A stretch of DNA of 64,000 nucleotides. Origin: Rhodopirellula sp. SM50. GTDB lineage: Bacteria > Planctomycetota > Planctomycetia > Pirellulales > Pirellulaceae. Both the position numbers and the translations under genes were made by a program. Where the stretch lies: NCBI RefSeq assembly GCF_002289565.1, contig NZ_NTFY01000034.1, positions 1 to 64,000 on the forward strand, read 5' to 3'. The notes under the pieces are model-generated. The model did not search any database, had not been told where the DNA came from, and saw only the letters and a program-made list of their open reading frames with translations. Positions 36,496-44,898 of this stretch are shown here, in pieces (position 1 is the first letter of the stretch; the number at the start of each line of letters is the position of its first letter).

Positions 36496-36597
36496 TTTTG
36501 TACTGCGAACCGGACGCCGCTTCATTTGACGCCGCCCGAAATCAAATGCACCCGTCATGCATATCACGGTTCCACAGGCCGGGTGTTCGGCTGTCCC
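36496..36597. other. Short convergent gap
   Basis: These 102 bases separate the stops of two convergent genes. No repeat or strong terminator hairpin was recognised. Confidence 0.3.
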
Positions 36598-38430
36598 TCA
36601 CGCCGGCGCGTCCTGTGAATAGATCAGCACAGTGTAGGGCGGCAATTGGATGCGTGCTTTGCACGGTTGCCCGTCGTAGCCTTCCGGCATCGCGTCGATG
36701 TCGCCGCTCGCGTCTCCGCCGAATTCGTCGCTGTAGGCTTCGCGATCGCTGCTGAACCGTCGCTTCCATGTACCTTGCGACGGTAAGCCGAACTCGTAAT
36801 TTTCGAAGTGCTGGTGGGCGAAGTTGGCAATCACCACGACATCATCGCCAGGACCGCCATCAAATCGGCGAACGTAGGCGACGACTTTGTCTCTGTGGTT
36901 GACGTGAAAGACATCGATGTGCTGCCCCGTCAATCCCTTGGTGCACCCGTCGTGGTTGAGCCGCAATGCGATCAGGTCGCTGATCAACTCGCCAATGCCG
37001 CCTAGTGATTCGGCATTGTCCCATTCCAATTCTTCGGTGTCTTGGAACCATCCGTCTTGCAGCAGTTCTTGTCCTTGGAACAGCATCGGGATCCCGGGAG
37101 CCGTCATCACCAGGGCGATCCCCAGCGTGGAGCGTTTCTGGGCGAAATAGCTGTCCGGATCGGCTTCGTCGACCTCGCTGGGAACGCGTGATTTTCCGTT
37201 CGCGACCTCGTCGTGCGATTCGGTGTAGACGACGCGTTGGAACGCGTCAGCGTTGTAGGCATGCATGAGTGCCTCGCGAACCTTGTTCATGTCGCGGCCG
37301 GCATCGTCGGGTTGAGTGATGACGTCTCGAATCGGGTGCACGAACTTGGCGTCCCACTGCGTCGAAAATCCCGCTCCGCCCTCGACGTCCGACTTCGTCA
37401 GGTAGGCGTTATTTTGCAGATCTTCGGCGATCGTGATGGCACTCGGCTTGAAACCGTGAATCTCGCGGTTGACCCATTGCGTCAGTCCCCAGCCTTCGGG
37501 GATTTCTTGCTGGCCACTTGCATCGACGCTGCGGATGTAGAGCGTCATGTCGTATCGCAATCCATCAACGTGGTAGTCTTTCAACCACATCATCGCGTTG
37601 TCTCGGATGTAAGAACGCACTTCGCCACGTCCGTAGTCCGGTCGCGTGTCTCCCCAGGGAGTGTCGCTGCGATAGTCGTTGTAGAAGTAGATGCCACCTT
37701 TGCCGTTTTCGCTCCAACCGTCAAATTGCCAGAGGTCCAAGTCGCTGGGGCCGAAGTGGTTGTAGACGACATCCAGGATGACGGCGAAGCCAGCCTTGTG
37801 GGCTTCACGGACAAATGTTTTGAAGCCCTCGGGGCCGCCGTATGCCGACTCAATCGCATAGGGATGCGCCGGATTGTAGCCCCAAGAGAGGTCGCCGGCG
37901 AACTCCGCAATTGGCATCACCTGCAACGCGTTGACGCCCAAGCGTTTGAGGTGGTCAAATTTGTGTTGGTAGTCGGCGAAGGTGCCCACGTCACTGTCCC
38001 CGGGCCGATGGAACGTTCCGATGTGGGTTTCGTAGATGACCAGTTCGTTCCACGCCGGCATTTGAAAGTCATCGCCCTGCCAATCAAACGCCGGATCGTG
38101 AATCACACCGTTTCCGACGGAATTGGTCACCTTGCGGACGCGCGGGTCGATTCGCGTGAACACGTCTTCGCCACGAGAGATTTGATACTTGTACTCGTCG
38201 CCCGGTTTGGCGTTTTCAACAAAAGTGAACCAATGCCCGTTGTCTTCATTGGTCATTTCGTTGGCATCACTTTGCCATTGGTTGAAGTCACCCACGACGC
38301 TGACGCGATCGGCATGTGGTGCCCAGACACGAAACGCGACGCCGCGGTCCAAGACAATCGGGCCCATTCCGGCCGCTTGGGTCTGTTCATTGGTCGCTGC
38401 CGACTCGCCGCACAAAGTGGAGGGTGCCAT
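36598..38430 (-). CDS. GH13 alpha-glucan branching-type enzyme
   Basis: This is a 610-residue GH13 enzyme. A CBM48-like N-terminal module (about 25-100, VWAPHADRVSVVGDFNQWQ) is typical of branching enzymes, isoamylases and trehalohydrolases. The catalytic barrel carries VVYNH (221-225), nucleophile D294 in DGLRYD, acid/base E336 in IAED and stabiliser D407 in SHD. A C-terminal beta domain (VVVIANFAHQHFENYEFG) ends the protein. There is no signal peptide, so it acts in the cytoplasm, probably on glycogen. A 1,4-alpha-glucan branching role is most likely, and malto-oligosyltrehalose trehalohydrolase is a possible alternative. It is divergent from a sulfatase gene. Confidence 0.88.
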   Translation of the reverse strand: MAPSTLCGESAATNEQTQAAGMGPIVLDRGVAFRVWAPHADRVSVVGDFNQWQSDANEMTNEDNGHWFTFVENAKPGDEYKYQISRGEDVFTRIDPRVRKVTNSVGNGVIHDPAFDWQGDDFQMPAWNELVIYETHIGTFHRPGDSDVGTFADYQHKFDHLKRLGVNALQVMPIAEFAGDLSWGYNPAHPYAIESAYGGPEGFKTFVREAHKAGFAVILDVVYNHFGPSDLDLWQFDGWSENGKGGIYFYNDYRSDTPWGDTRPDYGRGEVRSYIRDNAMMWLKDYHVDGLRYDMTLYIRSVDASGQQEIPEGWGLTQWVNREIHGFKPSAITIAEDLQNNAYLTKSDVEGGAGFSTQWDAKFVHPIRDVITQPDDAGRDMNKVREALMHAYNADAFQRVVYTESHDEVANGKSRVPSEVDEADPDSYFAQKRSTLGIALVMTAPGIPMLFQGQELLQDGWFQDTEELEWDNAESLGGIGELISDLIALRLNHDGCTKGLTGQHIDVFHVNHRDKVVAYVRRFDGGPGDDVVVIANFAHQHFENYEFGLPSQGTWKRRFSSDREAYSDEFGGDASGDIDAMPEGYDGQPCKARIQLPPYTVLIYSQDAPA

Positions 38431-38720
38431 ACAAGGATTCCTTCAAAATGAATCTGCCCGTCCCACCACACGACGATCGTCAGTCGACCACGCTGTGATG
38501 TTTCTGGAGCAGCGACGCTCGGAGCAACTTCCATGCCAAAATAAAGTGCGGCAATCGTCGTTCTCAGCTTGGTCGCTGCGATGGCTGCCGCGGTCTCATG
38601 TAAACTACGCTCGGCAACATCGCCGTTCGGCCGTGATTCGCCTGGCCAACCGTCATCGAGCTGGCACCACAGCGAACGTGTTTGAAACCATCGATCCACC
38701 ACGCCATTTCACCAGTCCTC

Positions 38721-40235
38721 ATGATGCACCACCTGAAACTCGTCTTCCTGCTGGCCGCGACCCTTGCCCTTCCCACGTCTCGGGGCGGGTTGATTTGTGC
38801 GGCGGAGGAATTGTCGTCGCGTCCGAACATCGTGTTCCTGTTTGCCGACGACCAGAACACGTACTCCGTTGGGTGCTATGGCAACAGCGACGTGCAAACG
38901 CCTCAGATGGACCAATTGGCCCGCGACGGCATGGTCTTTGACAACCATTACAACACCACGGCGATCTGCATGGCCAGTCGCTCCAACGTGTTCACCGGCA
39001 TGTACGAATACAAGACGGGCTGCAATTTCAGCCACGGAAACATGCGTCCGGAGGTCTGGGCAAAGTCCTATCCGGTTCTGCTGCGCCAGGCCGGATACCT
39101 GACGGCGTTCGCCGGCAAGTTCGGGATCGAGGTGGAAGGCAAGGGGTTGTGTGAAGACGACTTCGATGTCTGGGGTGGCGGACCCGGCCAGACTCATTAC
39201 GACACGGCCAAGAACAAGTCGATGGCGAAGTACGCAAAGCGGTACCCTCACTCGACGCTCTCCTACGGGGCGTTCGGCCAAGACTTTATCCGCACGGCCG
39301 CCAAGCAGGACAAACCGTTTTGCCTTTCGATCAGTTTCAAGGCCCCGCACAAACCAGCGACGCCAGATCCTCGGTTCGATCCCGTCTATGAGGGCAAGAC
39401 GTTCACCAAACCGGCGAACTTCGGCCGCGAATTTGCCGAACACCTCTCGCCGCAAAGCAAGGCCGGCCGACAGTACCCTCGCTTTACCCAGTGGAATTAC
39501 GACACCGATTACGACGGCGAGATGCGGAAGTATCACCAGCAAGTCTACGGAATCGACGTGGCGCTCGGCATGATTCGCGACGAACTGAAGGCCCAAGGGG
39601 TCGCGGACAACACGGTGGTCATCTACACCAGCGACAACGGCTACATTTGTGGCGCTCACGGCTACGGTTCCAAGGTGCTGCCGATGGAAGAATCCTCGCG
39701 CGTGCCACTGATGATCTATGACCCCCGTAGCCCACTGAACGGCAAGCAGATTCGATGCGATCGGTTGACCGGCAATATCGATTTCGCACCCACGATGCTC
39801 GAACTCGCCGGCCTTGCCATTCCCGACAACATGGACGGCAAGAGTTTGCTGGGGCTGTTGCAGAATCCCAACGAGGGCGGCCATGAACAGATGGCGTTCA
39901 TCAATGTCTATGGGCCTCTCGCCACCCACAGCCTGACCTGCCTGACTCGACAGCACAAATACACGTACTGGTGGTTCGGCAACGATCAAATGGACCCGGT
40001 CGAGGAGCTGTTCGATACCGAAAACGATCCGCTGGAACTTGTCAATCAAGCCGATCGCCCCGAGCACGCCGCGGCGCTGGAGCAAATGCGAAAGCGGTAC
40101 GACCAAGAATTGGCGAAGTGGAAACAGCAGGCGGTGGATTACAACGATTACCAGCGCTACGGAACTCTGTTTGATCGGCACGTCCCGCTGAATGAAAAGG
40201 CGATCCGAAAGAAGGACGCCGAGCTTTCTCGCTAA
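38721..40235 (+). CDS. Secreted sulfatase (CMASR type)
   Basis: This is a 504-residue sulfatase with an N-terminal signal ([14 protein letters not shown]). The metal-binding start is [19 protein letters not shown]. The formylglycine site reads C83-M-A-S-R87, a variant of the usual C-x-P-S-R in which alanine replaces proline. It should still be converted. Other landmarks are GKFG near 131, [14 protein letters not shown] and [17 protein letters not shown]. The C-terminal region is similar to heparan- or iduronate-sulfatase-like proteins. ATG 38721 is chosen because it directly precedes the signal; a longer frame from 38682 is less likely. The substrate is unknown, and sulfated polysaccharide is the family expectation. 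Confidence 0.92.
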   Translation: MMHHLKLVFLLAATLALPTSRGGLICAAEELSSRPNIVFLFADDQNTYSVGCYGNSDVQTPQMDQLARDGMVFDNHYNTTAICMASRSNVFTGMYEYKTGCNFSHGNMRPEVWAKSYPVLLRQAGYLTAFAGKFGIEVEGKGLCEDDFDVWGGGPGQTHYDTAKNKSMAKYAKRYPHSTLSYGAFGQDFIRTAAKQDKPFCLSISFKAPHKPATPDPRFDPVYEGKTFTKPANFGREFAEHLSPQSKAGRQYPRFTQWNYDTDYDGEMRKYHQQVYGIDVALGMIRDELKAQGVADNTVVIYTSDNGYICGAHGYGSKVLPMEESSRVPLMIYDPRSPLNGKQIRCDRLTGNIDFAPTMLELAGLAIPDNMDGKSLLGLLQNPNEGGHEQMAFINVYGPLATHSLTCLTRQHKYTYWWFGNDQMDPVEELFDTENDPLELVNQADRPEHAAALEQMRKRYDQELAKWKQQAVDYNDYQRYGTLFDRHVPLNEKAIRKKDAELSR

Positions 40236-40381
40236 TTGCGAACGGTCAAAACATCATTTTGCCCCGTATCGTTCTGCCAATTCCATTCAATCTGTGCTTC
40301 CGCCATTTGGAACCCTTGCGCAACGAGCGGATGTCGGGTGCGAACTTGCCCGCTGGATCGCGTGTCGTGATGGTTTAAGGA

Positions 40382-41569
40382 ATGTTGAGTGGAGAACCCC
40401 GATCTGGTGGATTGGTTTTGGCAGACGACGAAGACGAAGTGACCGACGAGGATCGTGAGCCCGGGCCTGAGGTGACGTCGAAACTCTTTCGTCGTTGGCA
40501 GAAGGCTGTTCGTGGCCGTTCACCGGCTGAAGACATGACCAATCCTGTCTGGCGCTGGCTTTTTCGCGGTCGTGTCGACCCCTATCACGCAAACGAGCGT
40601 TTTCGCAGCCGTCTACAAAAGATGCTCCGCCGCGTGGATTTTCCAAGCGAACCACGCTGGGCTGGGTGTCGCATGGGGCAATCGAGAACCGAGTTGGCCG
40701 ATGGGCGAGTGTTTTGGATCGCCGGCGAGCACGAAGATTTTTACGATCCCGATTTCTTTATCTACAACGATGTCATCATCGAGTCACTCGATGGTGACCT
40801 GCGAATCTTTGGGTACCCCGAATCCGTCTTTCGGCCGACTGATTTTCATTCGGCCACGGCCGTCAATGGCGATCAAAGCATCCTGATTCTCGGCAACGTT
40901 GGCTACCCCGATCAGCGAGAGGTCGGTCGCACGCAGATCTTTCGGCTCGACACCCCAACGCTTGCAATGAGTGAAGTTCATTCAACCGGCCAACAGCCGG
41001 GGTGGATCAGCGATCACCAGGCGACGCTCAGCGATGATGGATCGTCGATCCTCGTTCGCGGTGGCAAGGTGTTGTCCGACGATGGGTTCCTGGAAAACAT
41101 TGATGACTGGGCACTGTCTGTTGCCGAATTGCACTGGGATCGATTGACAAAACGGCAATGGATTCGATTCCAGGTGGCTCGCCATGACGGCAGCGGGCTG
41201 CACCTTTGGAATTACGACATGCGAAAGTTTGCGTCGGAGTATCCGCGGGCCGGTTTCGACGCGGAGGACGACCTGGCTGAGCAGATCGGCGCCGAGCCGA
41301 ACATGGAGGCCTACGACTCGCTGTACCAACCACAGGTGCCCTACACGCCGATCGAAGCGGATCCCAAAGACGATGACGATTGGCGGACCAAGAAGATCAC
41401 CATCGACGGAGTGCGCGTGCGTTATACCGACGACATGGACCATTTGACGGTCACCGTCGAAGGGGACCTGCCCCAGGCCGTCGTCGATTCGATGGCGAAA
41501 GACGTGCGTGATAAACTTTCACTCGTTGAGAATGCCGACTGTCGGGTGAAGTGGATCGAAGGAAGGTAG
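40382..41569 (+). CDS. Uncharacterised protein with kelch-like stretch
   Basis: This is a 395-residue protein with no signal peptide or membrane helix and no recognised enzymatic motif. A segment in the middle (DFHSATAVNGDQSILILGNVGYPDQREVGRT) resembles a kelch repeat blade (HSA, ILILGG-type). The acidic N-terminus (DDEDEVTDEDREPGPE) and the conserved-looking RRVDFPSEPRW and EHEDFYDPDFFIYNDVI give no family call. It lies upstream of two Hsp20 genes, but a 16-bp tandem repeat array separates them. The start is weakly supported, since the ribosome-binding stretch (aagga) is very close to the ATG. Confidence 0.65.
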   Translation: MLSGEPRSGGLVLADDEDEVTDEDREPGPEVTSKLFRRWQKAVRGRSPAEDMTNPVWRWLFRGRVDPYHANERFRSRLQKMLRRVDFPSEPRWAGCRMGQSRTELADGRVFWIAGEHEDFYDPDFFIYNDVIIESLDGDLRIFGYPESVFRPTDFHSATAVNGDQSILILGNVGYPDQREVGRTQIFRLDTPTLAMSEVHSTGQQPGWISDHQATLSDDGSSILVRGGKVLSDDGFLENIDDWALSVAELHWDRLTKRQWIRFQVARHDGSGLHLWNYDMRKFASEYPRAGFDAEDDLAEQIGAEPNMEAYDSLYQPQVPYTPIEADPKDDDDWRTKKITIDGVRVRYTDDMDHLTVTVEGDLPQAVVDSMAKDVRDKLSLVENADCRVKWIEGR

Positions 41570-41570
41570 G

Positions 41571-41714
41571 CGGTCGGAGGGTGCTGCGGTCGGAGGGTGC
41601 TGCGGTCGGAGGGTGCTGCGGTCGGAGGGTGCTGCGGTCGGAGGGTGCTGCGGTCGGAGGGTGCTGCGGTCGGAGGGTGCTGCGGTCGGAGGGTGCTGCG
41701 GTCGGAGGGTGCGG
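41571..41714. repeat. 16-bp tandem array (CGGTCGGAGGGTGCTG)
   Basis: About nine direct copies of a 16-base unit lie between the stop of the unknown gene and the Hsp20 promoter. The copies are almost identical, which suggests recent expansion. The unit is not a multiple of three. Confidence 0.95.
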
Positions 41715-41732
41715 CGCGAAATCTTTTCAAAA

Positions 41733-41749
41733 TTGGTACGCCCGTTGCA
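41733..41749 (+). promoter_or_regulatory. Putative sigma-54 promoter of the Hsp20 pair
   Basis: The sequence TTGGTACGCCCGTTGCA fits the sigma-54 -24/-12 consensus TGGCACG-N4-TTGCA with one mismatch. The invariant GG (41735-41736) and GC (41747-41748) are 10 bases apart. Transcription would begin near 41760, leaving a leader of about 104 bases before ATG 41864. A sigma-54 promoter has been reported for the small heat-shock gene ibpB of E. coli, which makes the assignment more believable. Confidence 0.55.
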
Positions 41750-41863
41750 GATTTAACCCGGCGGACAGCCAAGGCTGTCAAAAAGGCACTCGGGTGGATC
41801 CAGCCCGTTCGCCCGTGATGAAAACACCATTCTTTTGAACCCGTTTGAAAGGAGGGTACAAAC

Positions 41864-42292
41864 ATGTTAGCGACTCGATGGGAACCTTGGACTGAGCTGA
41901 ATCGGCTCAGCCGCGAGATGGACCGACTGTTCAGCCGTGGCACCAACGACGGCGTGATGGGTGTCGGGAGTTACCCTGCGTTGAACGTCTGGGAAGACGA
42001 CGACAACCTGTTTGCCGAAGCCGAATTGCCCGGATTCTGCTTGGATGATTTGGAAATCTATGTCACCGGAAACCAGTTGACTCTCAAGGGCGAACGCAAG
42101 CCGCCGGAACATGAAGGCGGAACTTGGCATCGTCAAGAACGCGGCTATGGAAAGTTCAGCCGGATGGTCGAATTGCCCGGCGACATTGATTCCGAAAACG
42201 TATCGGCCGAGTTCAAAAACGGCGTGTTGCAGATCACGCTGCCAAAAAGTGAAGCCGTCAAGCCGCGACGCATCGAAGTCAAGGCAAATTGA
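41864..42292 (+). CDS. Hsp20/alpha-crystallin small heat-shock protein 1
   Basis: This is a 142-residue small heat-shock protein, an ATP-independent holdase that keeps unfolded proteins soluble in the cytoplasm. The alpha-crystallin domain covers about residues 40-140. It begins with NVWEDDDNLFAEAELPGF and ends in the beta9-type signature AEFKNGVLQITLPK (A-x-x-x-N-G-V-L). A C-terminal IEV triplet, equivalent to the IxI motif, lies in RRIEVKAN. A strong ribosome-binding stretch (ggaggg) precedes ATG 41864. It is first of two Hsp20 genes and has its own upstream sigma-54-like site. Confidence 0.94.
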   Translation: MLATRWEPWTELNRLSREMDRLFSRGTNDGVMGVGSYPALNVWEDDDNLFAEAELPGFCLDDLEIYVTGNQLTLKGERKPPEHEGGTWHRQERGYGKFSRMVELPGDIDSENVSAEFKNGVLQITLPKSEAVKPRRIEVKAN

Positions 42293-42318
42293 TGGAACGC
42301 GTCAAGCGGCACGCCGGA

Positions 42319-42345
42319 GGCGGCTCGTTGGCAAGGCGAGCCGCC
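42319..42345. other. Intercistronic hairpin between the Hsp20 genes
   Basis: A perfect 9-bp stem (GGCGGCTCG at 42319-42327 with CGAGCCGCC at 42337-42345) and a 9-base loop lie between the two small heat-shock genes. Flanking bases extend it weakly (cacgccg with cggcgcgtg). There is no T-tract, so a stabilising or processing hairpin is more likely than a terminator. Confidence 0.7.
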
Positions 42346-42405
42346 AATGCCTGCGGCGCGTGATTCATTGTTCATGAACACTGTGATTTTCAATGGAGGT
42401 GTGCG

Positions 42406-42834
42406 ATGAGTACCACCATGACAACCACCCATCAAAACAAAACCCAACAACAAAACGGTAACGAACGCGTCAGCGAATACTTGAACGAGAACGGTCAGCG
42501 AGCTCGATCGTCCTTCCAGCCCCGATTCGATATTTGGGAAAGCGACGAGGAGTTGATTCTGTACGGCGACCTGCCCGGCGTCAGCACCGACGACTTGGAC
42601 ATTCAGTTCGAGAACCGGCTGTTGACGATCCATGCAAAGGTGGATCGCTGGCACGATGGCAAAGGGTACCTCTACAGCGAATACGGTGTGGGCGACTTCC
42701 AGCGGACGTTCACGATCGGTGAAGCGATCAACAGCGAAGCCATCTCGGCTGAATTGCGTGATGGCGTGTTGACGCTACACCTGCCGAAATCCGATCACGC
42801 GAAGCCGCGTCGCATCGAAGTGAAAGCCAGCTGA
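42406..42834 (+). CDS. Hsp20/alpha-crystallin small heat-shock protein 2
   Basis: This is a second 142-residue small heat-shock protein, a paralogue of the upstream gene. It has the same C-terminal form, AELRDGVLTLHLPKSDHAKPRRIEVKAS, but a longer threonine/asparagine-rich N-terminus (MTTTHQNKTQQQNGN). The alpha-crystallin domain starts around PRFDIWESDEELILYGDLPG. A good ribosome-binding stretch (tggaggt) precedes ATG 42406. The 113-base gap has an intercistronic hairpin and no clear second promoter, so the two genes are probably co-transcribed. Paired sHsps often form mixed oligomers. Confidence 0.94.
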   Translation: MSTTMTTTHQNKTQQQNGNERVSEYLNENGQRARSSFQPRFDIWESDEELILYGDLPGVSTDDLDIQFENRLLTIHAKVDRWHDGKGYLYSEYGVGDFQRTFTIGEAINSEAISAELRDGVLTLHLPKSDHAKPRRIEVKAS

Positions 42835-42980
42835 TTCGTTGGCGTGATGTCGTCCCGCCGCGAGCTCGCGGCGGGATTTGTTGACCACCATCGCATTTGA
42901 CGAGCATCTCAGCCAATTCGCGCCAGTGTCCGGGCTCCGCCGAATTAGCGTCCGGGCTCCGTCGAATCAATCAGTGTCGA

Positions 42981-43769
42981 TCAGCGCGCGGTCCATCCGC
43001 CGTCGACGACCAGCATGCTGCCGGTGGTGTAGCTCGATGCCGCACTGGCCAGATAGATCGCGGCACCTTGAATCTCTTCCATCCTTCCCCAGCGATTCAA
43101 TGCGACCGCCCCGACGATAAATTTCTTTGCCTCCTCCGACTCCGCGATCGGTTCATTCATCGGCGTCAAAAAGGGTCCCGGACAAATCGCGTTGACCGTG
43201 ATGCCGTCTTCGGCCAGTTCCAGCGCAAGGGCGCGTGTCATCTGTACGATCGCGCCTTTGCTGGTCGCATAAGGGGTGCGGTTGGCCAGACCGACCAGCC
43301 CTAAGGTGCTGGCCAAGTTGATGATCCGTCCACGTCCGCGTCGTTTCATGATGGGAATCACGGCCTTACAGACCGACCAGACTCCGTCGACATTGATTTG
43401 CTGGACCTTGCGAAAATCCTCGTAGGTCAAGTCGCCGATCGCGCCACGAATGTTGACGCCCGCGTTGTTGACCAAGATGTCGACCGCATCGAACGTTTGC
43501 TCCACGCCGGCGACAAAGTTTTCGATCTGGGCCGGGTCGGTCACATCGGCCTGAACGCCGATCGCGCGCACCCCGTAATGGTCGCCGATCTGCGTCGCAG
43601 CTTGTTCGGCCTCTGTCGCGTCTCGGCTGCACAAGGCAATGTTGGCACCGGCCGACGCCAGTCCCGCCGCCATCGCATACCCCAATCCCTTCGATCCCCC
43701 CGTCACCATGGCTACTTGGTTGGTCAGATCAAACAGCTTGATTCCCGGCAAGACGGCTGTTTCGGGCAT
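42981..43769 (-). CDS. SDR-family oxidoreductase (ketoreductase type)
   Basis: This is a 262-residue classical short-chain dehydrogenase/reductase. The NAD(P)-binding TGGSKGLG, the NNAGV structural motif, the catalytic serine region INLASTLG and YATSK (Y-x-x-x-K) are all present. The C-terminal GGWTAR is a typical ending. Such proteins are often annotated as 3-oxoacyl-ACP or gluconate 5-dehydrogenase, but the substrate cannot be told here. The start at 43769 (MPETAVLP) is preferred because aaggag lies just upstream, whereas an ATG at 43784 would place this element in the coding region. It follows the RNase Z-like gene, 41 bases away on the same strand. Confidence 0.92.
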   Translation of the reverse strand: MPETAVLPGIKLFDLTNQVAMVTGGSKGLGYAMAAGLASAGANIALCSRDATEAEQAATQIGDHYGVRAIGVQADVTDPAQIENFVAGVEQTFDAVDILVNNAGVNIRGAIGDLTYEDFRKVQQINVDGVWSVCKAVIPIMKRRGRGRIINLASTLGLVGLANRTPYATSKGAIVQMTRALALELAEDGITVNAICPGPFLTPMNEPIAESEEAKKFIVGAVALNRWGRMEEIQGAAIYLASAASSYTTGSMLVVDGGWTAR

Positions 43770-43810
43770 AGGGAACTCCTTCATGAAGTTTTCGGCGACA
43801 ATTGAATCAA

Positions 43811-44686
43811 TCAGGCATCGGCCAAGATGTCACGACCGATCTTACCCGGCAGGATCACCTTGATGGGGATCTCCATCGGATAGCGTTCTCGAATTTGAGC
43901 GACCGCCTGCAAAATTTGTCGCTCATCATAACGTGTCGAGAAGTGCCCCAGCACGAGCGTCTTGACGCGACTCTGGGATACCATCTGCATCACCTGATCG
44001 AGTGAACTGTGCCGATTCAAGCTCGGATCGGCAGGGTTCATTTCTTCCTCGGATAAAAAGGTCGCTTCGTGAATCAACACGTCCGCATCGTCGTACCGCC
44101 CGTCGGTTTCGATCGGCGTATCGCCCGAATAGACCAGTTTTGTTCGGCGGAACGGTTCAACAATCGCCGCTTTCCCTTTCTCCATCTTGATCGCCACGAT
44201 TTCCTTGCCCGACATTCCGACGTACTCGGGCTTTAGTTTGTGACTGATCGCTTCGACGAAGTAACTGAGGCTTTTCGATCGGCCGGGGAGGATTGGCACG
44301 TGACGATTGGCGACCGCGCGCACCACCAAGTCACTTCGCAGCGGCACTTCGTCTCCCGGATCAAGCGGGATCCACTTCGCCCCCGAGATCTGTGGATCAA
44401 ATCTTCCCATGAACCCGGCGAATGCGGGGAACGATCCCGAATGGCGTGGGTAATAGATCGACAATTCCGGTCGCGCATTGAGCTGATTGAATTGCAGCAA
44501 CCCGGCCAAGTGGTCGCGGTCGGCGTGCGAGATGAACACGTGTTTGACTTTCCTGGACTTTTGAAGCAGCCCCGCCGAAGCGCCATCGCCACAATCAAAC
44601 AGACACCCCAGTTCGTCGACGAAATACCACGTCGAAAACAGCGCGGTTGAATACCCCGTGACCGTGAGTCGATGGTCTGAGCTCAT
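43811..44686 (-). CDS. RNase Z-like metallo-beta-lactamase protein
   Basis: This is a 291-residue MBL-fold protein of RNase Z type; bacterial RNase Z trims tRNA 3' ends. The core metal motif reads H54-A-D56-R-D58-H59, so the second histidine of H-x-H-x-D-H is replaced by aspartate. The remaining landmarks are conserved: LVYSGDT, VLIHEATF and TLVLGHFSTRY with HSSLDQV. The frame continues upstream to 44845, but those 53 extra residues translate a 33-bp repeat array. ATG 44686 (MSSDHRLTV) is chosen instead. The altered motif may mean changed activity, or a lineage-specific subfamily. Confidence 0.83.
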   Translation of the reverse strand: MSSDHRLTVTGYSTALFSTWYFVDELGCLFDCGDGASAGLLQKSRKVKHVFISHADRDHLAGLLQFNQLNARPELSIYYPRHSGSFPAFAGFMGRFDPQISGAKWIPLDPGDEVPLRSDLVVRAVANRHVPILPGRSKSLSYFVEAISHKLKPEYVGMSGKEIVAIKMEKGKAAIVEPFRRTKLVYSGDTPIETDGRYDDADVLIHEATFLSEEEMNPADPSLNRHSSLDQVMQMVSQSRVKTLVLGHFSTRYDERQILQAVAQIRERYPMEIPIKVILPGKIGRDILADA

Positions 44687-44701
44687 GGGGCGGTTTCTCA
44701 G

Positions 44702-44886
44702 GTGGCGTAAGCATCCTGCTTGCGATACACAAACGTGGCGTAAGCATCTTGCTTGCGATACACAAACGTGGCGTAAGCATCTTGCTTGCGATACACAAAT
44801 GTTGCGTAAGCATCTTGCTTGCGATACACAAAAGTAGTGAAGCATCCAGCTTGCATTTATACCCCAGTGGCAAGCAGGATGCTTAC
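44702..44886. repeat. 33-bp tandem array with an inverted end
   Basis: Four near-identical copies of the unit gtggcgtaagcatcttgcttgcgatacacaaac-like (33 bases) start near 44702, 44735, 44768 and 44801. They are followed by a degenerate copy, and by the inverted core at 44870-44886, which is the reverse complement of 44707-44723. The array fills the gap between the RNase Z-like and HEAT-repeat genes. Related sequence occurs at 62044-62145. Confidence 0.93.
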
Positions 44887-44898
44887 CCCACAGGCTGC

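Noticed and set aside
44687-44845. 53-residue repetitive N-terminus of the RNase Z-like protein
   Set aside because: It is a translation of the 33-bp repeat array; the conserved protein begins at MSSDHRLTV.
44702-44886. CRISPR array
   Set aside because: The 33-bp units are contiguous with no spacers and no cas genes nearby.
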